64,000 nucleotides of DNA from Apostichopus japonicus. Lineage: Eukaryota; Echinodermata; Holothuroidea; Aspidochirotida; Stichopodidae. Below, piece after piece: positions 1 to 12,700 of this stretch (position 1 is the first letter of the stretch; every line of letters begins with the position of its first letter). The stretch is taken from contig NC_092565.1 of NCBI RefSeq assembly GCF_037975245.1, positions 10,660,499 to 10,724,498 on the forward strand, in the 5' to 3' direction. The notes under the pieces are model-generated. The model did no database searches and was not told where the DNA came from. It worked only from the letters and a program-made list of their open reading frames with translations. The translations under genes were made by a program, and so were the position numbers.

Positions 1-113
1 AATGTATCCTAGATCTAGTGAGCACGACAACTTGTCGCAAACGTTGGACATTGCCGTCATTTCTCGTTGAGAATAATCCTGAGAAGGATCTGGGTTGTTT
101 TCTCTCTTGATAG

Positions 114-3100
114 GTTGGAAGCTTCTGTCTGTCCGAGGCTGGTGCTGGTACAGATGCGTTCGCATTAAAGACTACTGCCAGGAAAGAAGGAGACCACTAC
201 ATACTGAATGGCTCTAAACTTTGGATCAGCAATGCCAGTTTTGCTGGAGTATTTATCGTCTTTGCAAATGCTGATTTAGACAAGGTTGGTGTTAAAGTTT
301 AACAGTTAGACTGACAGATAAGATGAATACTAGTTTACATCTGCAAAAAACTTTGAGCTTAATTCTGTAAAAAAGAAAAATCCAACAATATTAATTTAAT
401 ATTATTTTCAAGTCTCTGCATCCAATTTGTGGAACTGTACATCGTTGGTGGTTAAGGAAGGGTATTGAATTATTGTAAATATCTATTCCTTTGTCAATGG
501 AAAGCTTTCCTATCTGTACTTTAAATCTTGATACTCCAATTCTCCCTACAGGCTCTGTAATGTCCTGGTCTAAGAAAAAGATGTACTGTCTGTAACCAGT
601 GAGGACATTAAATCATTGGAATGTGGACTCACAATCTTTTCTTGAAAAGAGTAGTTATATTTGTTATGCGACGAATAACCCATCTAACAGATGGCCCCCC
701 TCCAGCCCACTCCTCCTCCAAAACAAAAATGGTAATAACTTCTTATAACTTAAAGGAACAGAGGGCAGACAGACATTCACCTCAAGGTTCACTTTCATAT
801 CTAGACCTCTGTCTATGAACTATTCTTTGTTTCGAAAACAAATAGGCTCCCAGTCGTGCTGAATTGTTATGTCCCTAATAATTCGCGACTCAAGGCGATA
901 ACCAAGTACAAATTACAAAATCTGATATTTCTTTGTTTTTTTTTTCTTTTCCTGGACAGGGTTACAAAGGTATTACTTGCTTTGTGGTGGATGCCGATAC
1001 ACCTGGACTTACCGTGGAGAAACCAGAAGATAAGCTAGGTCTGCGTGCCTCGCCTACCTGTCCAATAACCTTCACAGATTGTAAGGTGAGTGCCTATTTT
1101 GTTTGGCATATATTAACAGGTATTTGTTTTATATTAAGTACAAGCGTGAGCGATGTTTAAGTTATTGTTTTAGAGGAAAATATTGCTATTCTCATTGCTT
1201 ACAGCCTTGATTAGCATCAAATTGATATGCTTGTTGCTTTGTGTAACTGATGTTAATCAATACTTTAGTCTTATTATCAAAAGTGTCTTTGATGGCAGGA
1301 AGGTTTTTGCATTTCCTTGATTTACATAGCCATCTATCAGCTCCTACAGGATGGCGAACATAGAAAGCAGAATAACTGTGGCAAAACATGTGAAAAGTTA
1401 CAAATTTGAGAAGCAAATTATTCACAATGGAAGCATAAGAAAGTAAATAAGAACCAGCCAGAGTAAAGGGAATCTGACTTCACTGGCAGGGGGGGGGGGG
1501 TCTAGCTTATCTAGAGAGGATTTCAGATTATTTTAGGTTTTAATCACCAGACAGCTGAAGATGATGTCCTTGATAAGTGTGTGGAGGAGAAGGATGTCTT
1601 AATTGTTTGAAAAAAATAAAAATTATTTGAAATAATTAAGTCATCATAAAGGGGGGGGGGGGGTGTTATTGGCTGCTACAAGAAGCTTCTATGTAGAAAT
1701 GCACGGAGGGAGATTAAGCCGCATTCTGATGGCGCTGCGCTATGAAAACTGTTAACTTTAGAGATCAGATGTTTAGTGCAGCTTAAAAGAACAAATACGG
1801 CAATGAGTAATGACTGGCTTAATGTTGATGTTGTAAAAGTTTGATCAAGATATAGAGAGGAAGACATTTATAATTACTTAATCTAAATAATTACTTATAA
1901 TTACTTTAAGGGTATTCAGAATAAGGGAGAGTATGAGAACAAGGTCAATTTATTAGAATATGAGTACCAGTATGGTCTCACTACAAGTCTGATATCCTGT
2001 CCAGGGAATAACGTAGTGTTCAAATTTTGCGTAGCAGTCTTGAATCCTTTAACTCAGTCTCTTACAGAGTATTTTGTTTACTGCGTACAGAAACTACTAT
2101 GCATCTTTGCACTTGTATAGCAATTTGCCCAATTCTGCATAGCATTTTGCGATGTGATACCAGATAAGTTATTCGCTGCTATCAGCTTATATCATTTTTG
2201 TCATTACTGATAGATAGCATACAATGACAAGGTATTTCTCTGAAGTTATTTCTGTGGGTTCACCGGTATAAATGTTTCCTACACTTAAAATGTTTCCTGT
2301 CAATATATGTGTGTGCCTACTCTGCATGTGTCTACAACAGACATATGCAATGCTTCCAAAATGGCTGAACTTTAGCTTATAGCTAATCAATAACTTGATC
2401 AAAAAACATTGGCAGGAGTTACGTTATCAAGGTTTCCTTTTTAATCTCTCCTTTATAGATACCAGAGACAAATGTGATCGGCAATGTCGGTGAAGGCTAC
2501 AAAATAGCCATCGGATCTCTGAATGAAGGAAGGATTGGCATTGGAGCACAGGTGAGTTCCAGTCTTCAGACAGTAAATGTAAATGAAAACCTTAAACTTT
2601 ACCCTCAATGGCGGTGTCAGGGGATTAGTGACATGAGTTGGATGGTTAGTGGTTGTTCAAACTGAAAAGTAACACATTAATGTGTTAAACATCTCTAATG
2701 ACATTTCTGCAAATATTGTGCTAGTAATGTAATAAATATAATAATACATTTATATGGAACTAAATACAACTCTAGAAGAGCAAAGATCTAAGCTCTTTAC
2801 AAAGACAAAGCATGTACCACTACATACAACCAAAATCCTGAAGAAAAAAAATAGAAATTCTTCAACTTTAGAGTTAAAGCTTTACAACACAAGGCAAAGT
2901 TTTAATAGACAAAAGCTGTAAATTCCAATGATTTGGACCAAGTCGACACACAGAATGATTCAAAGAAATTATATTTGAAGCTATGAGGCTTAGCAATCAG
3001 GAGGTTCTGTGTTCGATTCCCGGCCGGCTCATAGTAAGGTGGGTGTTTCATCTAAGAGAAATCTATGGTTTTCTCATCTGAAATGACTTTCTAAATTGAA

Positions 3101-5946
3101 AAGATGATTTAAAATGTTGAAGTGGAAGCCACCTGAGGTGTAAGTTGTAATCCATAAGCCTGTTTGTGGTCGCTGAAGTGTCATAAAAATAACTGCTGAT
3201 TATTATTGATTGTTATAAAGGAATTATGTATGTATCTTTCTTGAATGTACTAGTATCTGAGAGACTTTTAGATCCAACCAATTGCTTGTAATAGTGTGCC
3301 TCCTTCTGCTGTTGCAGGTAAAAACCTGAATCTACAGTCAACAGTAGATTAAACTTAATGTGTATGTTGTCTGTCTGGTGTAATATAATTTGTGCTTTCT
3401 TTCTTGTTTCTCTTTAGCCATTACATAACTCATATTGATTACTACACCCTTTCATAATCCATTTTCACTGAACTATTGATTTATTTTGCTTAAATTCTTG
3501 CAGATGCTGGGACTGGCCCAAGGGGCATTTGATTGTACATTTCCCTATGTTTTGGAGAGGAGGCAGTTTGATAAGTCCATCTATGAATTTCAGGTAAGTG
3601 TAGCAAATAATTTGAAACTCAAATACATAAGAAACAATTTAAAAAAATGGTGGGAATTATTTAAGTTGAGAGATAAGGATAAATACTTCTAAATGCTAAT
3701 CGAATCTCAAACATACTATAAATTATTCTAATCAGTTTTATGTTTGTGTATTTATGCACTAATTCCATATGATTGGTCCAGATCTGCAATTGACATTCAA
3801 CAATGCACTTGCACATCTTTTTTTTAAGGGGGGGGGGGTGGATATCACACATTTGCAGATTGTTTGTTTTTGCTGTAACTAGTTTTCTACGTAAATTCAA
3901 CTGATTTCATCAATTTGTCTCCAGTCTCTCTAGCTTTATTATCTTTCTTTGGCCCTTTTGTACAGAAAATGATTACCATGTATAAATAGTTATATGCACA
4001 ACATTGGTTTCAATATCCCAAGTAACAAATAAGTTTGGCTTTGACCAAACTTGTTTTTGTTGTTTGCTGTGTGAAGTGTGAAAGATATCTTTCATGATGT
4101 AGAGCAGGGAAATAAATAACACACTAACTGGGTGGGCAATTACCTTTTACCCACCCAGTAAACTATTTTCCCCACCCAGTAAAGTATTTTCCCCCACCCA
4201 ATGAATTATTTTCTCCCCCACCAGTAAATTATTTTCCCCAACCCAGTAAATTATATTCCCCACCCAGTAAATTAGTTTGCACACAAACTTTCATTTTCAT
4301 GTCAGAGATATAGATAAAAGAGCAACCAAACGTTGGAATAATTATGACAATTACTGTCAACACATTATATATGTTAACTTTATCATTAACACTTTGTGGT
4401 AAAGTGATATTGAATAACTTTGGCAATGATTTTGTCTCCTGGGTTAAATGATTATGCCCTACATATATCCCCATAAATTTAGTGGTTTTGTTGAACAATG
4501 TTTGAAGTCACTATTATATAATTGTGTAGGAAATTCATAAAATCAATTGCCTTTCCACCGACTAACTCAGAAAATAGCAATTTTGAAAATTAAAAAATGA
4601 AAGGTGCTATGACAATTGTGCAATTGCACTTTCAGCATTGAATATATTTCTTAGAAGTTTGTCACTAAGATATCAGAATAAGTAATTCAAAGCCCAAGAA
4701 TGCCTTTTTTTTTAAAATCTACACACCAAGCCTTAGTTTAGACATGCATATCATACCTTGGTTGTTTTCATTAATTTGCAAAGGTTACCACCTTACTGCA
4801 CCTTTGGGGATAAGAAAAAACATTGCTTGTGATTACATTCATTCAAAACGTTTTATCTGAGTGAGGTGGGTTGAATGTGAGACATTCATAATTGTGATAT
4901 AAGAATAATTAATTAGCCCGACGGCTTGAATTGCTTTCTGGCAGGCGGTACAGCACATGGTGGCCAATCTTGCCACTAAGCTTGAAATTGCCAGGGTGCT
5001 CGTCTACAACGCAGCGAGGTTAAAGGAAAATGGGCTGCCGTTCATAAAGCAGGCATCCATGGCCAAATATATGGCGGGAGAAGTAGCCACGGAGGTGACA
5101 TCCAGATGCATCGAGCTGATGGGGGGCGTCGGCTTCACCACAGCTTATCCATTGGAGAAGTTCTACAGAGACTGTAAAATTGGTGAGTAATGTCCTAAAA
5201 GTCCCAAATAGTAGTCCGAGTTAATTCAAAGAACGTATAACCCTTGTGCAGTGGATACCTACCTGACAATATAATGTTTGCAGGCAGAGGGTAACCGCTC
5301 TTACAAAACACCACACAGGAGGTAAACAATAATTCTTTATTTTCTTTATTTCTTTATTTCTTTATTCTTTATTTCTTTAAATAGTTTGAGAGATATCAGG
5401 GCTTGATATTCGTTTACATATCAAATTAAAAAAATGACTTGATCAAGTCTAAACGTGACAGTCGTAGGGTCCACTAGAGATGGAAGAGTTAATATTTCAA
5501 CTATTACTTAATATTAACTTTTGTTGCTGGAAGTGCTGTTTGCAAACGTCGTCGCTGAAGTAACGAATTAATTATCCTCGTTATTGTCCACATGGACATC
5601 ACTCTTTACCGTTGCTCTGAAAGTACGAAATTAAAAAGCAAATGTTCTTATACCAACTTGTGGCAGTATGACATTGACATCACAGGTTGGACCAAGTGGT
5701 AGTAACCATCAGTTCCCATGACACGACGTATTAGCTTTGATATCTGGCGAGGCAAAACAAAAATCTGGTTGTTTTGGGTGAAAAATCATCATATTATTAG
5801 GTAAGAATTATGTTTTGGATCTTACATCTACTTTGACAAGATTTTTATCCATTTTATCCAAAGGTTGCATATATGAAGGAACGGCAAACATTCAGCTGAA
5901 CACAATAGCCAAGGAACTACACAGGGAATACTTGAAGGGACAATAG
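114..5946 (+). CDS. ACADSB: Short/branched-chain acyl-CoA dehydrogenase, last six coding exons (5' part outside window)
   Basis: Mitochondrial flavoenzyme that oxidises 2-methylbutyryl-CoA and related short branched acyl-CoAs in isoleucine catabolism, passing electrons to ETF. Six exons join in one frame with GT-AG borders: 114-284, 960-1085, 2459-2551, 3504-3593, 4945-5182 and 5864-5946 (stop TAG). They encode about 266 residues, roughly the C-terminal 60% of the ~430-residue family. Exon 1 begins [14 protein letters not shown], the acyl-CoA dehydrogenase signature 1 that contacts FAD and substrate. Exon 3 has [21 protein letters not shown], split by no gap; exon 4 has [10 protein letters not shown]. 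Exon 5 carries [10 protein letters not shown] (signature 2 region), though the acidic residue usual a few positions later is Ala (TTAYP). Exon 6 reads [12 protein letters not shown], so the catalytic-base Glu is codon 5875-5877. The protein ends LKGQ. The last 4 exons track the ACADSB paralogue much better than SCAD or MCAD (my recall of the family, not a search). Introns hold a SINE-like repeat and a minisatellite. No frame break is seen. Confidence 0.93.
2725..2830. repeat. Dispersed-repeat-like segment in ACADSB intron
   Basis: The text 'aataatacatttatatggaac ... gagcaaagatctaagctctttacaa' resembles a motif common in dispersed repeats of many invertebrates (tttata...gcgctttacaa). No termini or target duplication can be defined, so this is only a resemblance. 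Confidence 0.25.
2980..3215 (+). mobile_element. SINE-like, tRNA-derived head in ACADSB intron
   Basis: A pol III B-box-like core (GTTCGATTCC, 3011-3020) follows a degraded tRNA-like stretch. About 200 bp of non-tRNA body follow, ending in an A/T-rich simple tail (gattattattgatt). The A box is poorly preserved and no flanking duplication was found. It lies in the ACADSB intron between exons 3 and 4, in sense orientation. Confidence 0.45.
4130..4272. repeat. Minisatellite, ~24-27-bp unit, about six copies, in ACADSB intron
   Basis: Successive units of the type 'ccacccagtaaattatttt' alternate with short C runs. Copies differ by single bases and by C-run length. It sits in the intron between exons 4 and 5 of ACADSB and has no coding potential. 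Confidence 0.85.
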
Positions 5947-6326
5947 AACACCCCACTGTACACCCTCTAATAACCCAGGCAGGTCCTCTATCATCTACAA
6001 ACTGATGTCAGACACTTCAACAAACTTGATGAGGTGTGCATCAGCTGTACTTTTAAACAGGGTTTTAAGAAATAGCAGCCACAAAGTGGCCAAGGTGATG
6101 TTAAGCTTATTTCTCAACCTCTGCTCTCATCAACAACTGTTGTGTCAGATGGGTCGGCCTTATTCTTGTCATTCACAGCTTGTTGAAAATGTTTCTAACT
6201 CGTATGCTTACACTATTTGTTAGAATGTACTTCTTCCCAGATAATCTGGAAGTTTGTAAACATAGCTACAGTACCAATTTATTTAGGTAAATTGGCGTGA
6301 TGTTTAGCTTTATACAAGCCTGATAG

Positions 6327-6334
6327 CATATATA

Positions 6335-6381
<47 letters not shown>
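6327..6381. repeat. (TA)n microsatellite
   Basis: About 55 bp of almost pure TA, with one ATT interruption. Confidence 0.95.
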
Positions 6382-6384
<3 letters not shown>

Positions 6385-6619
6385 TAATCCTTCTACAGTC
6401 AAAATGACACACACAGTCAGAAATGAGTATCCAAGTCGATTAGTTCACATTCAAACACTCTTTATATCAATATGTTTTAATGTTGACATTTGAATCACAG
6501 TTTTGTTTGTACAATCCACAATACCTTTGGCAGATGCCAGTGGCTTCACATTAATATCCCCTGATGATATCTCATTTTGGTTTTCATTACCTGTGGCAGA
6601 GAAAGCAATGTATGTAAAC

Positions 6620-6652
6620 CAGGGAGTTGTTATGTTTCATAACAACTCCCTG
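6620..6652. repeat. Perfect 15-bp inverted repeat with 3-nt loop
   Basis: CAGGGAGTTGTTATG at 6620-6634, loop TTT, then its exact complement at 6638-6652. It lies ~675 bp beyond the ACADSB stop codon and could be in that gene's 3' UTR, though this is not shown. Confidence 0.9.
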
Positions 6653-6779
6653 ATGTAACTATACTTAATATTATTTATATACTTTATATTATTTATGTGA
6701 AATATCATTATTTATTGGGATTATGGGATTATGCATTAATCAGTATGCAGTGACTGATGCAATTTGATGGTGTTATGAA

Positions 6780-7480
6780 AGCTTACCCCTTGTGATTGAT
6801 GTAAGGTATTTACCACCTTTCATCAATTGGCACAAGATGGCTAACACTATGTGACGTGATTAGCATATTGTACTGTAGCTTACCACCGTGTTCACCGGTG
6901 TATGATAGCCTCTGATAGCATACACCATATGATTAGGATATGATATTATATTACCAAGGACGTTGTACATAAATTTACACCATGTGATGGGTGTAAAATG
7001 TTTTACGTTATTAGCACCATGTGGTTAGTATACAGTGGCCTTATACCACCATGAGATAACACCACATTATGCCACTGTGTGATACTACCATAGGATATCT
7101 TACAACCCTGTTATTATGGGTATGATATCTTACCACTATTGGACATTGTACGATAACGTACATCATGTGATTGGTATAAGATAATTCACAATGTCAGCAC
7201 CATTCGGTTAGTATACGGTAGCTTTATATTGTATCAAAACTTACATCATGTGATAAGTATAAGATAATTAACACTGTTTTCATCATGTGGTTAGTATACG
7301 GTAGCTTTATGCCACCATGTGAATGGGTAAAGGCTGGCTTACCACCATAGTAAGGCTTTCCAACATTGAATTACAGTAAAACAACTTATTTGGTATTAGA
7401 AAATGCACAGGAACACCACATGGTTGATATACAGTAGCTTTATACAGTCATATCCATGGTTAAAAGATAGCCGACTACTG
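6780..7480. repeat. Degenerate minisatellite-like repeat (CACCATGTG / TTAGTATA motifs)
   Basis: Variants of 'caccatgtgattggtataagata' and 'catgtggttagtatacggtagctttat' recur at irregular spacing of roughly 40-70 bp over 700 bp. They are too diverged for a firm unit length and have no open frame. They probably represent an old tandem array. Confidence 0.55.
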
Positions 7481-7802
7481 TACCATATACTATACGATAG
7501 CTTACCACTATTCAAGGAGTTAACAAGAAGTTACTTTATGTGATTGGCTAATTAACAGCATAAACACTATGTGAGTATTGAGAGGATAGCTTTTGTGTTC
7601 ATTTCAATTCATTACTTTATTTTTCTCACAACAGTATACAATATTTACATATAATTGATTAAAGTTACATATATAAGCATGCATAGCTGTGAAAATAAGT
7701 GTTCTAAGAAAGCCTGATGGCTTAACAATGTAGAACACTCCCATGCAAGATAGGAAGAGAAAAGAGAATAAGGAAGCAAGAACTAGATATAATATTCCTC
7801 TA

Positions 7803-8153
7803 CAAGGGCGTAGGAACCGGGGGGGCTCGGGATGTGAAAAATGTGGAGGGGCGGAAGTATCATTCCACCCCCCCGCTTCGCAAGTCAGAAAACCCCTTTT
7901 TCATCTCCAAATGAGAAAAAAAATCTCATTTGGACCACCAAATTGCATCTAAGGCCAGGTGAAAATACAAAATTAAGTTTACAACATGGAGTGGGTGTTA
8001 AAGTGTGCTATATTGCACCAAATTGCATCTGAGGCCACCTGGAAATGCAAAAAAATCCAAAGGGGAGGGGGACACCCCTCCCCTTAGACCCCTCCCCCAG
8101 GACGGCCATCAGTCTTCAGCCCCCCCACTCAAAAGTATCTTCCTACGCCACTG
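7803..8153. mobile_element. hAT-type MITE, copy 1, with intact 8-bp target duplication
   Basis: The 351-bp element begins CAAGGGCGTAGGAACC and ends CTTCCTACGCCACTG, so its termini are inverted repeats around GGCGTAGGAA. It is flanked by TTCCTCTA at 7795-7802 and 8154-8161. An 8-bp duplication and CARNGGCG-like ends are hallmarks of the hAT superfamily. It has no transposase and is therefore non-autonomous. Homologous copies lie at 16920, 34662 and 41963. Confidence 0.88.
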
Positions 8154-8435
8154 TTCCTCTATTTGATATTGTGACTTTAAACCAGGAGCACCTGAAGGAT
8201 TTTCTCAGCTCTATTTTTATAGATGCCTGCTGTGTTTGTAATACAACATTTCCCTTTCAAAACATGGACTTGACCTGAAAGGATATGATTATTTTCTTGA
8301 CCTAGTTTTATAACAGGATCTTATCTATTGAGAAGGTTAAGCGAATCTTCGAGCACCAGAGGTGTTTCCCAAATAGTATGGTATTTACAGAAGTACTTGC
8401 ATATAAAATATAGGAGAAAATGTCGCGCTTTTTTG

Positions 8436-10024
8436 TCCCCCAAGGGATCAAGGATTACGGAGGGGGTGTGCGCCTCACCCTACCCCTTACCCCGACAACT
8501 CCATTTTTGACGTTTCCGTTTTTCCTCTCTCACTAATGTACTTGAACTTGACCGAGTCGTCGGGGAACATAACGCATTTCGGGAAGGGGGCGACCGCCAC
8601 CCCCCCCCCCCCCCCCGAGCAAATTTTCTTTATGACATCGCTAGTAATTTCAAAATAGACAATGCTTAGATGCAACTTACAAGGCCTGGGAAGTGTCATT
8701 TCCAGCGATCTGGGAGGCATTTTCGGCCAAAATTTTTCTTGTACGCTTCGCGCCAACTCATGGTGACGCTTCGCTTAGATAGTTTGCCAACAGGCTTCGC
8801 CCTCCCTTGGCAATTACTCACTACACGCCTGTTCGAATTTGTAAAGCAAAGAGCAGATATAACATCATATCAATGAGCATTGAAATGCATGTTCCACGAT
8901 GTACAGCCTCAAAAACTGTCAATGTGTGTAGTCAAAGGCGTAGGAGCCAGATTGGATTTGGGGGCTGTAATGACTTGCCCGAAAAAAAAAGCCAAAATTT
9001 TTCGCGCGCATTCAACATTTCGATGCCAATATCATATAGGCAAGATCGCTCATTACATTGTATGGCATCGTCTACCGCACGGTCCGTCAAAGTTGCACAG
9101 TATACCGCCGGATGCTAATGTAAATAACCAAATGTCTTATGTAGATGGAGAAAAAGCATACAGATCCATTTATGTCAAAACTCTCTTTTACAGTAGTAAT
9201 GTCGGCCAAGCTTACAACTTTATTTCAATTACCAAGGAGATCATTTTAAGCTATTCATTTATTTTTCTTTCAGTAGGTGCCCAAAAAAAATGGCAAAACA
9301 ATTGGGGGGGGGCTGCAGCCCCCGCCTCCTACGGGACCTACGCCTATGAGTGAAGTGTTCGCTTTCGATATACCTGATATCGGAAATATCTGCTATTTTT
9401 CTCTTCCTTCAACCAAGTTTTATAATAGCCATTATAAGAGGTTGCAATATTTCTACACCAATAAATTGACTCTGTCGGAGTTTTCCAAAATTTCCTCAAC
9501 CAATATTCTTCATCATACTTTCCTCTACTCGTTCAATTTTGACCTGTCTGTTAGGGGTTCAAGGAGGTTTTTCTATATTGGTTGTCTATAGATTGAATTT
9601 TCTGCAACATTATGGGTATGTTTTCAAGTGATTTTATTCACGAGAAAAGTGAATTTTCAAATTCTCAACAAGTAATGGCCTTAAAACCTTGAAAAGTGGG
9701 GCTTTCGGATATTGTGGGCCGTGACGTAGAATCACCTACAAAAGCAATGATCCATAGGACATGCAATCAGGTCGAACATGATGTGTGACTGGTGACAATC
9801 TTCAAAAAGGTTATGGATGGAAAAAACTTTTGGGAAATACTTGGTTCTCAGGCAAAAGTGTACATCTGGTTGCTCATTTTCAAGCCCGAGAAGTGCCATT
9901 TCCGGTGATCTGGGGGGTATCAAAACCAGAAATTTTCTTGTACGCTCCGCGCCAACCGATGGTGGCGCTCCGCTTAGATAGTAATTCGCGCCCCCCGGGT
10001 TAGAAAATCCTGGATACGCGCCTG
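8436..10024. mobile_element. Composite CAGG-GCG element, copy c (left end missing)
   Basis: Homologous to the elements at 11295-13826 and, inverted, 50819-52716. Its right end is intact (CCTGGATACGCGCCTG, ending 10024), but the matching left terminus and the purine tract of the other copies are absent. Homology starts near 'ggatcaaggatt'. It contains the nested hAT MITE at 8933-9348. Open frames across it (8807-9591, 9785-10003) are unlike any transposase I know and are interrupted differently in each copy. Confidence 0.75.
8933..9348. mobile_element. hAT-type MITE nested in composite copy c
   Basis: Begins CAAAGGCGTAGGAGCC and ends CTACGCCTATG. It is preceded by TGTGTAGT (8925-8932) and followed by the diverged AGTGAAGT. 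The same insertion, at the same target, is in composite copies at 12 kb and 51 kb, so it entered the parent element before that element spread. Confidence 0.75.
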
Positions 10025-11338
10025 ATAGTTTGCAACTTCACTGTGCTGCAAGTGCTGCAAGAACTTAAATACCTGAAATAATACCCTACTGTCTGCATAC
10101 ATACCCAGATGTATATGGTTTAGGGATACCCAGTACGTTAATATTCAACTAGATTGGATACCTTCTCTTTTGATGACTTGAAGCCATAGTTGGAAGTCAC
10201 TTTCCTTGAGCCTGAACTTTTTTTCTTATCAATATTCCTCTATATTTCTATATGTTTGTGCCCTTTTCTTTTCAGTGAAAAATGACAGATATGCTTACCT
10301 ATTTTTGATAATGTTTAAGTAACTTCCCTTTGATTCAAATTGTAGATCAGAGAGCTAACTGCAAGGGTCTCAATGACATATTTTGGAAAAGACAACCATG
10401 TTTCTTTCAATGTTCATGGCATGAATCGGTGCTTTTCTTTAAGTGTTAAATGTTTTGTTTTTGTTTTGGTCATAATTAATGGAGTAAATATCTGATAAGC
10501 ATAGTGAAGTGAATGTAAGTTTACCCACAAGACCTCAAGGTTTCTCACAGTTTGATAAAGATTATCAGTATGGAATCAGTCTACAAACGGTTACATTGGT
10601 TTGCAGTGCATTGTGGTCTGTGATTGGTAGTTTAAAGTAGTGTTTACACTAAAAACGCCTGGATAACTCAGTAAGTAGGGCAGGTACAAGAACTGGTTGA
10701 AATTCAATTCTAGCAATAATTTCTTTGCTGTTTTAAGAAACGTTGTATACACTTTTCATGTCTGTTATTTGTTCTTAAGATGATTATGTTTTAACTTTTG
10801 CGTAAGGAATGAATGCTTGTTCCGAGCCCCATTATTTTGGACAGCGACATATTTTAACATAGAAGTCACTCGGGGAGGTATAACTTGATCTTTAATATAT
10901 TTACATAAATTTGGTGTCATTTCAGTTCAAATTGTCGCTAGAAATTTGTCTATGAAACATTTTTGGATTGTTGAATATATGAGAAAGTGTCGGATAAAAG
11001 ACCGACCCATAGTTAACTAAGAGAACCTTTAAGTACAACCTCATATAGCTAATCTTGCAAATGGAATGACCCACATTCCTCAGACTTGCAGGAAGCTCAA
11101 TAATGTGATGTATAATTGAGAATACACTAACATAAAGTAAAAGTAATAAAAAACAGGGATGAAATACATCTTGTATAAGAGAAGATATTAATAAATCTAA
11201 TATGATTCACAAATCATATATTGTGATTTAATTGGTTCAGTCGTTATTTTTCTTGTTGTCTGCTTTATCGATAGTAGACAAATTTGACCACATTCAGGTG
11301 CGTATCCAGGGGGGGGGGCGTTGGGGGCGCGCGCCCCC

Positions 11339-11500
11339 CGGGTAAGAAAAAGAGGAGAGAAAAAAAAGAGAAGAAAAAAGGAAAAAAGAGGGGGGAAAGA
11401 GGAGGAGGAGAGGAAGGAAGGGAAAAGAAAAAGAAGAAAGAGAGAAAAAGGAGAAAAGGAGGGAGTTAAAGAAAAACGCCAAGACACCGAGAAGAGAAAG
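11339..11500. repeat. Polypurine tract (A/G) inside composite element
   Basis: About 160 bp that are nearly all purine on +. It is mirrored as a pyrimidine tract at ~52528-52675 in the inverted copy. The lysine/arginine/glutamate-rich and serine/phenylalanine-rich frames over it are compositional artefacts. Confidence 0.9.
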
Positions 11501-12700
11501 AGGAACAGTGACATTATTAGAGCGCTGATCCCTATTATATACACAGGGTAGCCAGTGACGGATCAAGGATTTCGGAAGAGGCGTGTGCCTCACCCTACCC
11601 CTTACACCGACAACTCAATTTTTGACGTTTCCATTTTTCTTCTCTTACTCATGATCTATATATATACTATATATGGTATATCATAACGCGTGTGTGTGTA
11701 TATACGCCTTAATCAATTGTAGAACGGTGCTATGAAACCAACTGTGGCTGGTCTCGAACTCGACCGTGTCGTCGGGGAACATGACAAATTTCGGGAAGGG
11801 GGCGACCGCCCCCCCCCCCTTCAGCATATTATTTAATGATATCGCTAGTAATTTCAAAATAGAAAGTGCTTAGATGCAACTTACAAGGCCTGGGAAGTGT
11901 CATTTCCAGCGATCTGGGAGGCATTTTCGGCCAAAATTTGCTTGTACGCTTCGCGCCAGCAAATGGTCCTGGGTAGTGCCATTTCCAGCGATCTGGGAGG
12001 CATTTCGGCCAAAATTTTCTTATACGCTTCGCGCCAACTAATGGGGGTGCTGCGCTTAGATAATTTGCCTACAGGCTTCGCCCTTTCCTTGGCAAATTCC
12101 TCGCTACGCGCCTGTTCGAATTTGTAAAGCAAACAGCAGATATCACATCATATCAGTGAGCATGAAAATGGCGTTCCAGGATGAACAGCCTCAAAATTGT
12201 CCGACTTGCCGGAAAAAAATAACCAAAAATTTTCGCGCGCAAAGCGCGCGTCCAACATGTTAATGTCAATATCATATAAGCAAGCATCGGTTATTACATC
12301 AGATGCCATCGTGTACCGTACGGTCCGTGAAAGTGGCACAGTATACCGCGGGATGCTAATGTAAACAACGAAATGTCTTATGTAGACGGAGAAAAATCAT
12401 GGAAGTCCAATTATCTTAAAACTCTCTTTTACATTAGTAATGGCGAATTAGGGGCTGCAGCCCCACCCCCGCATCCTACGCCTATGTGTGTATTGTTCGG
12501 TTGAAGGAAATATCTGCTATATTTTCATTTCCTTCAAACAAGTTTTATAATAGCCGTTATAACAGGTTTTAATATTTGTACCCCAAGAAATTAACTGTGT
12601 CTGAATTTTTGAAAATTTCTGACCCACATTCTTCATCACACGTCCCTCTACTCGTGCAATATTGACCGGTCTGTTAGGGGTTCAAGGAGGGTTTTTTTTC

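Larger units (their letters stand above)
5947..7794. other. 3' flank of ACADSB and intergenic repeats
   Basis: No coding exon is visible. I see no clear AATAAA close behind the ACADSB stop, so the 3' UTR end is unknown. The stretch holds a (TA)n tract, a perfect 15-bp hairpin and a long run of degenerate short repeats, each listed separately. Confidence 0.6.

Noticed and set aside
8880-9353. 157-residue open frame in the composite transposon
   Set aside because: It crosses the nested MITE boundaries and is broken in the sister copies, so it is chance.
11197-11593. Serine/phenylalanine-rich and lysine/arginine-rich frames
   Set aside because: Pure composition effect of the polypurine tract.
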